A DNA stretch of 64,000 nt, taken from the NCBI RefSeq assembly GCF_001969385.1, contig NZ_CP014796.1, forward strand, positions 434,001-498,000, given 5' to 3'. Under the pieces are notes generated by a model. It did not search any database and was not told the DNA's origin. It saw nothing but the letters and a program-made list of their open reading frames with translations. Below, in pieces: positions 8,312-19,864 of this stretch (positions are counted from its first letter, which is position 1; every line of letters begins with the position of its first letter). The position numbers and the translations under genes are program-made. Source of the DNA: Salipiger profundus (GTDB lineage: Bacteria; Pseudomonadota; Alphaproteobacteria; Rhodobacterales; Rhodobacteraceae).

Positions 8312-9103
8312 TCACTCCTTGCGGATGAGCTTGGCGAGACCGTCGAAGATGGCGTTGTTGGCGCAGAGGAGGCTGCCGCTCTCGAGCGGATCCTGCCCTT
8401 CGCGCACGCCCTCCACCAGCGCGCCCGCTTCCAGCGCGATCAGCTGGCCGGCGGCGATGTCCCAGATGTGCAGCTCGCGCTCCCAGTAGCCGTCGAAGCG
8501 GCCCGCCGCCACGTAGGCAAGGTCGAGCGCCGCCGCGCCCCAGCGCCGCACGCCGGCGCATTCCGGCAGCACGCGGGCGAAATCCTTGAGCGTCGCGGGC
8601 AGCGTGTTCTTGCCCGCGTAGGGGATACCGGTGGCAAAGATCGCCTCGCCCATCCGCGACCGGCCCGAGACGCGCAGGCGGCGCGAGTCGTTGAGCCAGG
8701 CGCCGTTGCCCTTCTCGGCGTAGAACATCTCGTCCTTGGCGGGGTCGTAGACAACCGCCGCGACGATCTGGCCCTTGTGCTCGAGCGCGATCGAGATCGC
8801 CCAGTGCGGCAGGCCGTGCAGGAAGTTGGTGGTGCCGTCGAGCGGGTCGACGATCCAGCGGCGGGTCGGGTCGGTGCCCGCGATCTCGCCGCCCTCTTCG
8901 GCCAGCCAGCCGTAGTTCGGACGCGCGCCGAGCAGTTCCTCCTTCAGGATTTTCTCGGAGGCGATGTCGGCACGGCTGACGAAGTCGCCCGCGCCTTTCC
9001 GAGACACCTGAAGGTTCTCGACCTCGCGGAAATCCTTCACCAGCGAGCGGCCCGCCTTGCGCGCCGCCTTGATCATGATGTTGAGATTGGCACTGCCCTG
9101 CAT
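8312..9103 (-). CDS. suhB: inositol-phosphate phosphatase family protein SuhB
   Basis: A 263-residue Mg-dependent phosphatase of the inositol monophosphatase family. The three metal-binding motifs are present: EEGG (about residue 69), DPLDGTTNF (about 89-97) and WDIAAG near the C-terminus. The fold and length match SuhB, which in bacteria acts as an inositol-1-phosphatase and also influences ribosome biogenesis. It converges on the GFA gene and shares the terminator at 8241-8271. Confidence 0.9.
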   Translation of the reverse strand: MQGSANLNIMIKAARKAGRSLVKDFREVENLQVSRKGAGDFVSRADIASEKILKEELLGARPNYGWLAEEGGEIAGTDPTRRWIVDPLDGTTNFLHGLPHWAISIALEHKGQIVAAVVYDPAKDEMFYAEKGNGAWLNDSRRLRVSGRSRMGEAIFATGIPYAGKNTLPATLKDFARVLPECAGVRRWGAAALDLAYVAAGRFDGYWERELHIWDIAAGQLIALEAGALVEGVREGQDPLESGSLLCANNAIFDGLAKLIRKE

Positions 9104-9179
9104 GGTCGATCCCCGAAATGGTTCAGGCCGCGCGTATACGCGGCCTGCCGGGCTTTGCCAAGGGCCTGCCGGGGCGGGT

Positions 9180-9509
9180 TTACTTGTAGATCACGCCCTT
9201 TTCGCCCTCCGGCGCGTAGGCGCGGGGCATGTAGGAACGGGTGACGGTCTTCTTCACCCGCTTCACCGGCATGTAGTCGGCTGGGTTGTAGTAGGTGCCC
9301 GCAGTCGGCACACCGCAGCAGATCACACCACCCACGATCACCGGTTGCTTGCCCGACGGGCAGTAGTTCGCGGCCGGATAGGCCTGGATCAGCGGCTGCC
9401 GGCTGGGGTCGGCGGTGGCGTCTCCCATGTACATGTCGCCCCAGGCAAGCGCCTGCGAGGCGGTCATCGTCAACGCCGCCGTCGCGGCCAAAATCGTGGA
9501 AAAACGCAT
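9180..9509 (-). CDS. small secreted protein of unknown function
   Basis: A 109-residue protein. I chose the ATG at 9509, preceded by GGGGGAAG, over a TTG at 9521. Residues 1-22 are a clear signal peptide (MRFSTILAATAALTMTASQALA). The mature part begins WGDMYMGDATADPS and has two paired Cys positions (YCPSG and ICCG), suggesting a disulfide in the periplasm, and a basic patch (KRVKKTVTR). I do not recognise the family. Confidence 0.7.
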   Translation of the reverse strand: MRFSTILAATAALTMTASQALAWGDMYMGDATADPSRQPLIQAYPAANYCPSGKQPVIVGGVICCGVPTAGTYYNPADYMPVKRVKKTVTRSYMPRAYAPEGEKGVIYK

Positions 9510-9707
9510 CACTTCCCCCAAGGTCAGGAATAAATCGATAAACTTGAAAAAAGCGTATCAGGCTTTCGGGGCGAGTCAATTTTATGGCCCTCGAGGCGAC
9601 ACAGGCCCACTCTTCCCGGACAAAGCTGGCCGCGCGCGCTCATTGTTTCCGAATTGAAACCGATCCGCCGGCCACCCCATGCCCGCAGGGGAATCGACCG
9701 GGGCAGA

Positions 9708-10109
9708 TCATTTCTTCGGAAGCCGCTCCGCCTTCTTGCGCACCAGCACGCTGCGCAGGTCGTGCATCGCCATGAGCAGGTCGTCTGTGACCGCTTCGAG
9801 CTGCGCCTCCGACGCCCGCGTCTGCGCCCACTGCGTGGTGAGGTTGAGCGTGTCGACGGCGCGGTGAATGTCGTCGATGTCGCGCATCGCCAGAAGTGCC
9901 TTGCGCTCGTCCATCCAGGCCCGGATGGCGGCAAGATCCGCCGCGCTCAGGGTGCGGTCGCCGTGCGGCTTGATGTCGTCGCGGTTGAGATTGACCACGG
10001 CGATCTGGTCCATGTCGATCCGCCGCTGACGGTTTTCCGTATCGACCCGGAACACCGTCGCCCCGTTTTCGCGGACGCGGAAGTAATATTCCGGCAGATC
10101 ATCCGCCAT
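9708..10109 (-). CDS. conserved hypothetical protein
   Basis: A 133-residue soluble, charged protein. The N-terminal half looks like a small beta-rich domain (YYFRVRENGATVFRVDTENRQRRIDMDQIA) and the C-terminal half (about 56-125) is helical. It starts 27 bases after the stop of the upstream aminotransferase gene on the same strand and may be co-transcribed with it. The function is unknown. Confidence 0.7.
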   Translation of the reverse strand: MADDLPEYYFRVRENGATVFRVDTENRQRRIDMDQIAVVNLNRDDIKPHGDRTLSAADLAAIRAWMDERKALLAMRDIDDIHRAVDTLNLTTQWAQTRASEAQLEAVTDDLLMAMHDLRSVLVRKKAERLPKK

Positions 10110-10136
10110 GGCGTTTCACTCCCTGCGCGGCGCGGC

Positions 10137-11839
<1,703 letters not shown>

Positions 11840-11840
<1 letters not shown>

Positions 11841-12103
11841 TGACCCAGGAATTGCGGGAACACCGCCTCAAGCGGCTCTCGATGCGCTCCATGCGGCGCG
11901 GCATCAAGGAAATGGACATCATCCTGACGCGCTACGCCGACGCGCGGCTTGCCTCCATGGATGCGGTCGAGCTCGACCGCTACGAGGCGCTGCTCGAGGA
12001 GAACGACCAGGATCTCTACCAGTGGGTGTCGGGCCAGCGCCCTGCGCCCGAGACGCTGCAACCGCTTGTCGACGACATCGCCCGGACGTCCTGCAACGGC
12101 TGA
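11840..12103 (+). CDS. sdhE: FAD assembly factor SdhE
   Basis: An 87-residue member of the SdhE/Sdh5 (DUF339) family, which promotes covalent attachment of FAD to the succinate dehydrogenase flavoprotein. The family signature RRGIKEMD (usual form RRGxxExD) is at about residues 19-26. The length is typical. The ATG overlaps the stop of the XRE gene (TGATG). An upstream in-frame GTG at 11837 is less likely. No sdh genes are nearby. Confidence 0.88.
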
Positions 12104-12202
12104 TCCGGTCGCTCCGGTTTTCCGAGCATCCTAGGCGACTTAACAGATTGTTGGTCTTTTTGCCCCAAAGCTGCCGTTCAGACAGAACAGGCGGAGACGG
12201 TA

Positions 12203-12700
12203 ATGAGCATTCATGCCTCCATGGGAAAAGCGCCGCAGTCCGGCTACATGACCGGGTATCTCGAGACGCTGGCGCTGGTAGAAAGGTTGCATCGCTTGCT
12301 CCTCGACGTGATCAAGGATGAGTTCGAACGCACCGGCGTCATCGAGATCAACGCCGTCCAGGCCCTGCTGCTCTACAACATCGGCGACAACGAGGTCACG
12401 GCCGGCGAGCTCAAGTCGCGTGGCTACTACCAGGGCAGCAACGTCAGCTACAATCTCAAGAAGCTGGTCGAGATGGGATACATGCACCACCAGCGCTGCG
12501 AGATCGACCGGCGCTCGGTGCGGGTGCGGCTGACCGCGCAGGGGCGCGAGATCCGGGATATGGTGCAGGGACTGTTCGAACGCCATTCCGAAGGGCTCGA
12601 AAGCCGCAAGGTCATCGACCTCGACGGGCTCGACATGATCAACAACGGGTTGCGCCGGCTCGAACGCTTCTGGACCGACCAGATCCGCTACATCTACTGA
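12203..12700 (+). CDS. ldtR: MarR-family regulator, LdtR-like
   Basis: A 165-residue winged-helix regulator. The core (ALVERLHRLLLDVIKDEFE, NAVQALLLYNIGDNEVTAGEL, GSNVSYNLKKLVEMGYMHHQR) closely matches my recollection of LdtR from Liberibacter and Sinorhizobium, which controls L,D-transpeptidase and stress genes. The wing is in RCEIDRRSVRVRLT. No transpeptidase gene is nearby. Its 3' end overlaps the 3' end of the converging DUF1194 gene by 7 bases. Confidence 0.82.
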   Translation: MSIHASMGKAPQSGYMTGYLETLALVERLHRLLLDVIKDEFERTGVIEINAVQALLLYNIGDNEVTAGELKSRGYYQGSNVSYNLKKLVEMGYMHHQRCEIDRRSVRVRLTAQGREIRDMVQGLFERHSEGLESRKVIDLDGLDMINNGLRRLERFWTDQIRYIY

Positions 12701-13413
12701 GCGGGCCGCTTCTCGTCGGACAGCTGGCCGACGATCATGTCGTTGAGTTCGCGGAAAAGCTTGAGCGTCATCGCGCGGCGGAAATCCTCGTAGCCCTCGG
12801 CCACCTCGACAAAGGCTCCGGGCCCATGGGCGACCTCGCCGCGGAAATAGTCGACGACGCGCGGATCGGAGCCAAGCACCGCAAGCCCATTCACCGTGAC
12901 ATTCGCAAACGGGAAATGCAGGTAGGCCTGCTGCGGACGAAAGCCGTCGTTGGTGATGCCGTCGCCGGACACGTCGATCACCTTGCGCAGGCAGGGCGGC
13001 GCCCGCTCCAGCAGTCGCGACCCGTATCCCAGCGCATAGCCCATCGCCGTCGGAAAGCGGTTGTGGCTGCGCGGTGCGGCAAGGATCGTGCCAACCGCCT
13101 GGTCCAGCCGCCCCTGGTCGGAAAGCATCGTCCAGTCCAGCACCATGACCGACTGACGACGGCCGCTCCACTCGTAGACCGAAAGCGCGACCGTCCCCTC
13201 GCCCTCGAGAATGGCGCGCCGCACGTCCGGGTCGCTCAGCGCGGCGGCAAGCCCCTCCTTCTGCAGGCGGTATTCGTCGTCATCGACAGAAGACGACACG
13301 TCCAGCGCCAGAAGCAGCGCCAGACGGCACTCCTCGGCCCGCGCGCCGCCCGCCCAGAGCATGGCCCCCAGCGTGACGGCGGCGGCGAGGCGCGAAACCG
13401 CGCCTCCTACCAA
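12694..13413 (-). CDS. DUF1194 secreted von Willebrand-like protein
   Basis: A protein of about 239 residues with a von Willebrand A-like fold: LALLLALDVSSSVDDDEY carries a MIDAS-type DxSxS, and VIDVSGDGITNDG lies in the middle. The only plausible start is the TTG at 13413, which gives a signal peptide (VSRLAAAVTLGAMLWAGGARA) with predicted cleavage before EEC. This start lies inside the last codons of the glyoxalase gene upstream (7-base overlap). The function of DUF1194 proteins is unknown; a metal-dependent adhesion role in the periplasm is possible. The start codon is uncertain. Confidence 0.75.
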   Translation of the reverse strand: MVGGAVSRLAAAVTLGAMLWAGGARAEECRLALLLALDVSSSVDDDEYRLQKEGLAAALSDPDVRRAILEGEGTVALSVYEWSGRRQSVMVLDWTMLSDQGRLDQAVGTILAAPRSHNRFPTAMGYALGYGSRLLERAPPCLRKVIDVSGDGITNDGFRPQQAYLHFPFANVTVNGLAVLGSDPRVVDYFRGEVAHGPGAFVEVAEGYEDFRRAMTLKLFRELNDMIVGQLSDEKRPAQ

Positions 13414-13841
13414 TGGCCCGTGTTTTCCATGCTCGCCCAGGGCTCCTCGGGCGGCAGCGCGTCGCCTTCCTGCAGGAGCTCGATCGAGACGTTGTCGGGG
13501 GACCGCACAAAGGCCATGTGCCCGTCCCGCGGCGGACGGTTGATGGTCACGCCCGCATCCATCAGCGTCTGGCACATCTCGTAGATGTTCGGGACCGTGT
13601 AGGCGAGATGGCCGAAATGCCGCGAATCCGACGGCAGCCCGTCGTCGCCATCCCAATTATAGGTCAGTTCGACATCGGCGGTGCCGTCGTCCTGCTCCGG
13701 CGGGCAGAGGAAGACCAGTGTGAAGCGGCCACCCTCGCTCTCCTTGCGCTGGCGCTCCTTGAGGCCGAGCAGCTTGTAGAATTCGATCGACTTGTCGAGA
13801 TCCTTCACCCGGACCATCGTGTGCAGATACTTGATGCCCAT
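13407..13841 (-). CDS. gloA: lactoylglutathione lyase (glyoxalase I)
   Basis: A 144-residue metalloenzyme that isomerises the methylglyoxal-glutathione hemithioacetal to S-lactoylglutathione. The four metal ligands of the two beta-alpha-beta-beta-beta modules can be placed at His7, Glu58, His78 and Glu121. Conserved substrate-site segments include ELTYNWD and HLAYTV. The length is typical of the short bacterial form. It overlaps the DUF1194 gene, with which it probably forms an operon. Confidence 0.9.
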   Translation of the reverse strand: MGIKYLHTMVRVKDLDKSIEFYKLLGLKERQRKESEGGRFTLVFLCPPEQDDGTADVELTYNWDGDDGLPSDSRHFGHLAYTVPNIYEMCQTLMDAGVTINRPPRDGHMAFVRSPDNVSIELLQEGDALPPEEPWASMENTGHW

Positions 13842-14014
13842 GAGGCATGCTCCTTTCCTTGGTCTTTTCGGTGAGGGTAGAGAGGTGGGCGCAAAAGTCG
13901 AGTGCGGACCGAAGTGCCGCAGTTGCCGCCGGGGGTGTCCCTACGCTATTTTTATCTGCGCTCCTCCCCCCTATAGAGTGACAAAAGATTCACATCGAGA
14001 CGAGGGGGTCGTCC

Positions 14015-14929
14015 ATGCCGCTCAGCCCGGAACAGCAGGCCGAAATCGACGCGCAGCGCAGCACGCCGCAAGAAACCCTGCGGGCCGTCGCCCCGGGCAT
14101 GGAGGCGCATCTCTACACCGCCAAGCCGGTGCTCGATCACGGCTTCGTCCGCGTGGTCGACTACATGGGCGACGATTCCGCCATCTGCCAGGCGGCGCGC
14201 GTGTCCTACGGGCGCGGCACCAAGTCGGTGAGCAACGACGAGGGGCTCATCCGCTACCTGATGCGGCACTGGCACTCGACACCCTTCGAGATGTGCGAGG
14301 TGAAGCTGCATGTGAAGCTGCCGATCTTCGTCGCGCGCCAGTGGATCCGTCACCGCACTGCCAACGTGAACGAGTATTCCGCGCGCTACTCGATCCTCGA
14401 CCGCGAGTTCTACGTGCCCGCGCCCGAGCATCTGGCCGCGCAATCCGTGGTCAACAACCAGGGCCGGGGCGAGTCGCTCACCGGCGAAGAGGCTGACCGC
14501 GTGCTGCGCTACCTGCGCGACGACGCGATGCGCGCCTACGACCACTACGAAGAGATGATCTCGACCGAGGGCCAGCAGGGCCTCGCGCGCGAGCTGGCGC
14601 GGATGAACCTGCCGGCCAACATCTACACGCAGTGGTATTGGAAGGTCGATCTGCACAACCTGCTGCATTTCCTGCGGCTGCGCGCCGACAGCCACGCCCA
14701 GTACGAGATCCGCGTCTACGCCGATGCCATCTGCGAGATGGTGCGGGACTGGGTGCCCTTCGCCTACAAGGCCTTCGAGGATTACCGCATGGGCGGCGCG
14801 ACGCTGTCGTCAACGGCGCTCGACTGCGTCCGCCGGATGCTCGCGGGCGAAGAGGTCACGCAGGAGACCTCGGGCATGTCCAAGGGTGAATGGCGCGAGT
14901 TCCGCGCGGTGCTCGACGGCCAGGGCTGA
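14015..14929 (+). CDS. thyX: FAD-dependent thymidylate synthase ThyX
   Basis: A 304-residue flavin-dependent thymidylate synthase that makes dTMP from dUMP using methylene-tetrahydrofolate. The ThyX motif begins at Arg112-His113-Arg114 and ends at Ser122-x-Arg124, with Ala in place of the usual first Ser. This variant is common in alphaproteobacteria as far as I recall. The length is above the bacterial average of about 230 because of the alphaproteobacterial N- and C-terminal additions. Preceded by GAGGGGG at good spacing. Confidence 0.95.
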   Translation: MPLSPEQQAEIDAQRSTPQETLRAVAPGMEAHLYTAKPVLDHGFVRVVDYMGDDSAICQAARVSYGRGTKSVSNDEGLIRYLMRHWHSTPFEMCEVKLHVKLPIFVARQWIRHRTANVNEYSARYSILDREFYVPAPEHLAAQSVVNNQGRGESLTGEEADRVLRYLRDDAMRAYDHYEEMISTEGQQGLARELARMNLPANIYTQWYWKVDLHNLLHFLRLRADSHAQYEIRVYADAICEMVRDWVPFAYKAFEDYRMGGATLSSTALDCVRRMLAGEEVTQETSGMSKGEWREFRAVLDGQG

Positions 14930-14930
14930 C

Positions 14931-14957
14931 GCCCTGCGCCGAGCGGCGCGCCAGGGC
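14931..14957 (+). terminator. hairpin after thyX
   Basis: GCCCTG-CGCC pairs with GGCG-CGC-CAGGGC, a bulged GC stem directly after the thyX stop. It lacks a T-tract; a moderate terminator candidate. Confidence 0.4.
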
Positions 14958-14993
14958 GGAGCCGCCCGTCACCGCTGAGCAGCGCGCCGCGCC

Positions 14994-15018
14994 GTAGGGT
15001 GGGTTTGCAACCCACCGC
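14994..15018. repeat. short intergenic hairpin repeat, copy 1
   Basis: GTAGGGTGGGTTTGCAACCCACCGC: the arms GGTGGGTT and AACCCACC form an 8-bp stem. Related sequences occur at 34653-34675 and 39616-39639, also between genes. Here it lies between the converging thyX and ureG genes. Confidence 0.6.
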
Positions 15019-15060
15019 TGCCGAATACCGGACCCTCCGGGTCGGGCGGAGCGTCGCCCC

Positions 15061-15693
<633 letters not shown>

Positions 15694-15705
15694 TGTCTGC
15701 CTCCG

Positions 15706-16341
15706 TTACGATCTGAAGAGCCGGGAATAGAGCATGTCATGCCGCTGGCTGGCAATGTCCAGCAGCGGGGCGAAGCCGCCGATGTCGTCGAGCCCCGCGG
15801 TCAGCGCCGCCTCGGCCTGCGCGGCGCAGAGCGGCGCCAGCGCCTGCACGACGCGCTGGCCATCGGTCTGCCCGAGCGGCACGAGGCGTACCCCCGCGCC
15901 GGCAAGGTTCGACACGACGGCCTGCAGGAAGAGCCGCAGCGCCTCGGCCAGCGGCAGATCAAGCGCGCGCACCGTCAGCCCCACTGCCACCGGGTAGGGC
16001 GCGGGCGGGATCTCGACACCCCAGACCTGGCTGACCGTCGCGGCAAAGGCGCGGCCCTGCTGGTCGGTCTCGGCCCGCCGTTCGGCAGAGGGCGAGAGCG
16101 CGAGGCCCAGTTCGGTGAGCTCCGCCGCATCGCCGCCCTGCGCCGCCTGCGCCAGCAGCACCGCGTCGGACCAGCCGGCCCCGTGCCGCAGCAGCGCCTC
16201 GAGCCACGCCTGCAGGCTTTCGGCGTCTGTCACCTGCTCCTCCTGCACCGCCGTCTCGAGCCCGTGCGACCACGCGAAGGCGCCGGTCGGGAAGGCCGGC
16301 GAGAACAGCTGGTGCAGCGTCAGCGTGGAGTCAGTGATCAT
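15706..16341 (-). CDS. ureF: urease accessory protein UreF
   Basis: A 211-residue all-helical protein that acts with UreD and UreG in urease activation. The N-terminal motif LFSPAFPTGAFAWSHGLE is diagnostic. I chose the ATG at 16341; it lies inside the 3' end of ureE (11-base overlap), which fits coupled translation. Longer reading frames upstream are shadows of the His-rich ureE tail. The C-terminus has the conserved DIASQRHDMLYSRLFRS, important for UreG binding. Confidence 0.94.
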   Translation of the reverse strand: MITDSTLTLHQLFSPAFPTGAFAWSHGLETAVQEEQVTDAESLQAWLEALLRHGAGWSDAVLLAQAAQGGDAAELTELGLALSPSAERRAETDQQGRAFAATVSQVWGVEIPPAPYPVAVGLTVRALDLPLAEALRLFLQAVVSNLAGAGVRLVPLGQTDGQRVVQALAPLCAAQAEAALTAGLDDIGGFAPLLDIASQRHDMLYSRLFRS

Positions 16342-16861
16342 GGGAGTGATGCTGGTGCCCGTGCTCATGGGAGTGCTCATGCGCGTGCCCTTCGGGGCCG
16401 TGGCTGTGCGAATGGTCGTGTCCGTGGGTCCGGCCATGGCCATATGCACCGCCTTCGGGGGTGAAGGGCTCGTCGACCTCGGCCACCGTGGCGCCAATGC
16501 GCTGAAGCATGTCGCGGATCACGTGGTCGCGCTGGATCAGCAGCCGCGCGGGCTCGATCTGGCAGGGCGTGTGCCGGTTCCCAATGTGCCATGCAATGCG
16601 CGGCAGGTCGTCGCCCGAGACCGCCAGCAGCGGCTCTTCCGCCGCCCGCACCTCGACCAGCCCGCCATCGGCGAGCCGGAAGGCATCGCCGTGATCGAGG
16701 CTTTCCGTATGCGCGAGATCGACCAGGAACCGCTGCCCCGACCCCGCAGTCAGAACCTTGCGGCGCAGGAAGCGGTCCTCGTAGGACAGCGTCACCGTGT
16801 CGGCGTCACCGCTCCAGTGGCCCTTGCGCGCGATCTCGTGACTGGTGGGCAGGGTCGTCAT
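16331..16861 (-). CDS. ureE: urease nickel metallochaperone UreE
   Basis: A 176-residue nickel chaperone. The N-terminal peptide-binding domain (about 1-75) and C-terminal metal-binding domain (about 80-140, including WHIGNRHTPCQIE and HVIRDML) are followed by a tail with about 16 His between residues 140 and 176, alternating with Gly, Ser and Glu. Such tails store several nickel ions. The tail DNA overlaps the ureF start. Confidence 0.95.
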   Translation of the reverse strand: MTTLPTSHEIARKGHWSGDADTVTLSYEDRFLRRKVLTAGSGQRFLVDLAHTESLDHGDAFRLADGGLVEVRAAEEPLLAVSGDDLPRIAWHIGNRHTPCQIEPARLLIQRDHVIRDMLQRIGATVAEVDEPFTPEGGAYGHGRTHGHDHSHSHGPEGHAHEHSHEHGHQHHSHDH

Positions 16862-16903
16862 GTGGGGTCCTCTTGATGATGGCCGCCGGGGGCTGAAACG
16901 AAG

Positions 16904-16940
16904 AAGGCCACGGCCCGGTTTGACCCGGGCGCGTGGCCTT
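16904..16940 (-). terminator. terminator between DUF1127 gene and ureE
   Basis: AAGGCCACG pairs with CGTGGCCTT, with an inner CCCGG/CCGGG stem. Read on the minus strand it lies about 50 bases after the DUF1127 stop and is followed by a T-rich CTTCGTTT. If it works, ureEFG must have their own promoter or depend on read-through. Confidence 0.55.
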
Positions 16941-16988
16941 GAGCATGTGCATCGGTCCGCGGCTCAGCGCCAGCGGGAAAACCCGAGC

Positions 16989-17207
16989 TCAGAGATAGTA
17001 AACGTCGTGAAAGACGTGACGCACGATGTCCTCGCGGCGCAGACCCTTTTCGGCCAGCTCGGCGTCGGACAGGCGCTGCAGTGCTTCGACGCGGCGCAGG
17101 CGCGGGTTCGCTTCGCCCATCGCGACGATGGTGTTGCCGATCGCGTTCAGGACGCGGGACAGAAACGGTGCGGATGCGTGGCCTTGGCTTGCAGTGAGAA
17201 ATGCCAT
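16989..17207 (-). CDS. DUF1127 small protein
   Basis: A 72-residue protein. The C-terminal part (RRVEALQRLSDAELAEKGLRREDIVRHVF) is the DUF1127/YjiS-like motif, an Arg-rich helix pair. Relatives in alphaproteobacteria have been linked to RNA turnover and to phosphate or carbon metabolism. The ATG at 17207 follows AAAGG. It stands alone inside the urease cluster with its own palindrome upstream (17325-17340) and terminator downstream, so it is probably an insertion into the cluster rather than a urease gene. Confidence 0.82.
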   Translation of the reverse strand: MAFLTASQGHASAPFLSRVLNAIGNTIVAMGEANPRLRRVEALQRLSDAELAEKGLRREDIVRHVFHDVYYL

Positions 17208-17324
17208 GGGAAACCTTTCTTTCGTGTTCCAGGTCCCCTCCCTTGCCAACAAGGTAGGCCATGCTGACCCAACTCACAAATGCTGCATCTGCAAAGTCGC
17301 CCTTCGGCAGGCGCATAGGTCGAT

Positions 17325-17340
17325 GGTTTAATATTGAACC
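17325..17340. promoter_or_regulatory. AT-centred palindrome upstream of DUF1127 gene
   Basis: GGTTTAATATTGAACC is a 16-base inverted repeat with one mismatch and an AATATT centre, 118 bases before the DUF1127 start and just after the 196-residue gene ends. It stands out from the GC-rich surroundings. Candidate operator of an unknown regulator. Confidence 0.35.
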
Positions 17341-17357
17341 AATTTCGCCACCCCGGG

Positions 17358-17948
17358 TCACGGCATCGCCTCGATCGCGGTATAGGAATAGCGCTGATCG
17401 CCATGCGCGTGGCTCGACCGCACGAGGTAGGAGATTCCGAGCTCTGGCAGCCAGTTCACGAAATCCGTCACCTCGTAGGGATCGGGGTCATAGGACTGGA
17501 TCACCGGAATCATGTCGTAGGTGCATCCGCCGAGCCCGACCTCGGTCATCGGGCCGAAGCGGTAGCTCTGCAGCTCGTGGCTGCTGAAGCCGTGATCGTC
17601 GACGCCCACGTCGACCGTCCAGTCTTCCTGCGGACCCGGCATCGGCAGGCTGCCCGCCGGCATGTCGAAATCATAGGTCGTGTCGCTGTCGGGCACCACG
17701 TCCCCGGCATCCATCTCGGCGATGCGCAGCACGTACATCCCCCGCCCCAGCAGCGTGAGGCTCTGCAGCCCGTCGCGGGTCTCGAAGATCGAGGCGACGA
17801 TATCCTCGGACACGCGGCGGAACAGCTCGGTGTCGCCGCCCGACACGCTGAGACGGATGCCGCCGCCGTCGAGATCGGCGGCGGTCGGGCAACTGGCCAG
17901 CGCCGTCGCAGGCGACGCCAGCAGCAGGCAGAGCGCAAGATGCTTCAT
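17358..17948 (-). CDS. secreted hypothetical protein in urease cluster
   Basis: A 196-residue protein with a signal peptide (MKHLALCLLLASPATALA, cut before SCP). The mature protein is acidic and beta-rich, with two Cys (SCPTA and GGCTYD) that could pair in the periplasm. I do not recognise a domain. It lies 17 bases after the ureC stop on the same strand, so it is probably co-transcribed with ureC, but nothing in it resembles a known urease accessory factor. Confidence 0.7.
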   Translation of the reverse strand: MKHLALCLLLASPATALASCPTAADLDGGGIRLSVSGGDTELFRRVSEDIVASIFETRDGLQSLTLLGRGMYVLRIAEMDAGDVVPDSDTTYDFDMPAGSLPMPGPQEDWTVDVGVDDHGFSSHELQSYRFGPMTEVGLGGCTYDMIPVIQSYDPDPYEVTDFVNWLPELGISYLVRSSHAHGDQRYSYTAIEAMP

Positions 17949-17965
17949 GGTGCCGGATCAGGCCC

Positions 17966-19714
17966 TCAGAACAGGAAGTAGCGCTGCGCCATCGGCAGCT
18001 CGGTCGCCGGTTCGCAAGTCAGGAGCTCGCCGTTGGCGCGCACCTCGTAGGTTTCCGGGTGCACCTCGATCTCGGGCGTGGCATCGTTGAGCCGCAGGTC
18101 CTTCTTGCCGATGCCGCGGGTGTTTTTCACCGCGAGCGTCTGCTTGGCCAGCCCCAGCGAGGCGCCGACCCCCTCGGCCTGCGCGGCCTCGGACACGAAG
18201 ACCACTGCCGAGTTCTCGACCGACCGGCCGTAGGCGCCGAACATCGGGCGCGAGTAGACCGGCTGCGGCGTCGGGATCGAGGCGTTGGGATCGCCCATCT
18301 GCGCGCAGACGACGGTGCCGCCCATCAGCACCATCTCGGGCTTCACGCCGAAGAAGGCCGGGTTCCACAGCACGAGGTCGGCGCGCTTGCCTTCCTCGAT
18401 CGACCCGATCTCGTGGCTGATGCCATGCGCGATGGCCGGGTTGATCGTGTATTTCGCGATGTAGCGGCGCACGCGGTAGTTGTCGTTGTCGCCGCTCTCT
18501 TCCGGCAGCGATCCACGCTGCTTCTTCATCTTGTCGGCGGTCTGCCATGTGCGGATGATGACCTCGCCCACGCGGCCCATGGCCTGGCTGTCCGAGGCGA
18601 TGATCGAGAACGCACCCATGTCGTGCAGGATGTCCTCGGCGGCAATGGTCTCCTTGCGGATACGGCTTTCGGCAAAGGCCACGTCCTCGGGGATCGACTT
18701 GTCGAGGTGATGGCAGACCATGAGCATGTCGAGATGCTCTTCCAGCGTGTTGCCGGTGTAGGGCCGCGTCGGGTTGGTGGACGAGGGCAGCACGAACTCC
18801 TCGCCGCAGATCTTGATGATGTCGGGGGCGTGTCCGCCGCCGGCGCCCTCGGTGTGGAAGGCGTGGATGGTGCGGCCCTTCATGGCGGCGACGGTGTTCT
18901 CGACGAAGCCGGATTCATTGAGCGTGTCGGTGTGGATCATCACCTGCACGTCCCAGGCGTCGGCCACGCCGAGACAGTTGTCGATGGCGCCGGGCGTGGT
19001 GCCCCAGTCCTCGTGCAGCTTCAGGCAGCAGGCCCCGGCCCGGATCTGCTCTTCCAGCGGCGCGGGCAGCGAGGCGTTGCCCTTGCCCGCGAAGGCAAGG
19101 TTCATCGGGAAGGCATCGGCCGCCTGCAGCATCCGGCCGATATGCCAGCCGCCCGGCGTGCAGGTGGTGGCCAGCGTGCCATGCGCGGGGCCGGTGCCGC
19201 CGCCCAGCATGGTGGTCAGGCCCGAGTGCAGCGCGTCCTCGATCTGCTGCGGGCAGATGAAGTGGATATGGCTGTCCATGCCGCCGGCAGTAAGGATGCG
19301 CCCCTCGCCCGCGATCACCTCGGTGCCGGGGCCGACGATGATGTCGACGCCGGGCTGGGTGTCGGGGTTGCCGGCCTTGCCGATGGTCTGGATGCGCCCG
19401 TCGCGCAGGCCGACATCGGCCTTGTAGATACCTGTCCAGTCGACGATCAGCGCGTTGGTGATGACGGTATCGACGGCGCCGTCGGCGCGCGTCGTCTGGC
19501 TCTGGCCCATGCCGTCGCGGATGACCTTGCCGCCGCCGAACTTCACCTCTTCGCCGTAGTCCGGCGCGTTGCCGCCCGCCGCCCGACCGACGGCCTCGGC
19601 GGTGAGATCACGCTCGACCTCGATGATCAGGTCGGTGTCGGCAAGGCGCAGCCGGTCCCCGGTGGTGGGGCCGAACATGGCTGCGTAGTCGGCGCGGGAA
19701 ATGGTTGCTGGCAT
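17966..19714 (-). CDS. ureC: urease catalytic subunit alpha
   Basis: A 582-residue catalytic subunit with the dinickel centre that hydrolyses urea to ammonia and carbamate. Nickel-ligand motifs are intact: GGMDSHIHF, the lysine to be carbamylated in LKLHEDWG, and the active-site flap with [20 protein letters not shown]. The length is slightly above the usual 567-570 residues. It is separated from ureB by two small genes on the same strand and by a cytochrome gene on the other. Confidence 0.97.
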   Translation of the reverse strand: MPATISRADYAAMFGPTTGDRLRLADTDLIIEVERDLTAEAVGRAAGGNAPDYGEEVKFGGGKVIRDGMGQSQTTRADGAVDTVITNALIVDWTGIYKADVGLRDGRIQTIGKAGNPDTQPGVDIIVGPGTEVIAGEGRILTAGGMDSHIHFICPQQIEDALHSGLTTMLGGGTGPAHGTLATTCTPGGWHIGRMLQAADAFPMNLAFAGKGNASLPAPLEEQIRAGACCLKLHEDWGTTPGAIDNCLGVADAWDVQVMIHTDTLNESGFVENTVAAMKGRTIHAFHTEGAGGGHAPDIIKICGEEFVLPSSTNPTRPYTGNTLEEHLDMLMVCHHLDKSIPEDVAFAESRIRKETIAAEDILHDMGAFSIIASDSQAMGRVGEVIIRTWQTADKMKKQRGSLPEESGDNDNYRVRRYIAKYTINPAIAHGISHEIGSIEEGKRADLVLWNPAFFGVKPEMVLMGGTVVCAQMGDPNASIPTPQPVYSRPMFGAYGRSVENSAVVFVSEAAQAEGVGASLGLAKQTLAVKNTRGIGKKDLRLNDATPEIEVHPETYEVRANGELLTCEPATELPMAQRYFLF

Positions 19715-19864
19715 GGTCTGGTCTTTCCTCGGCTGTCAGAACGGCGCGCCCGCATCCGCCTGCGCATCGAAACGCTTCGCGGAGGGACGGGCCCCTGATA
19801 AGGTGAGTGCACCGTAGATTATTTCTTGCAGATCATTCGAGACGTCATTGCGGAGGAGATCATA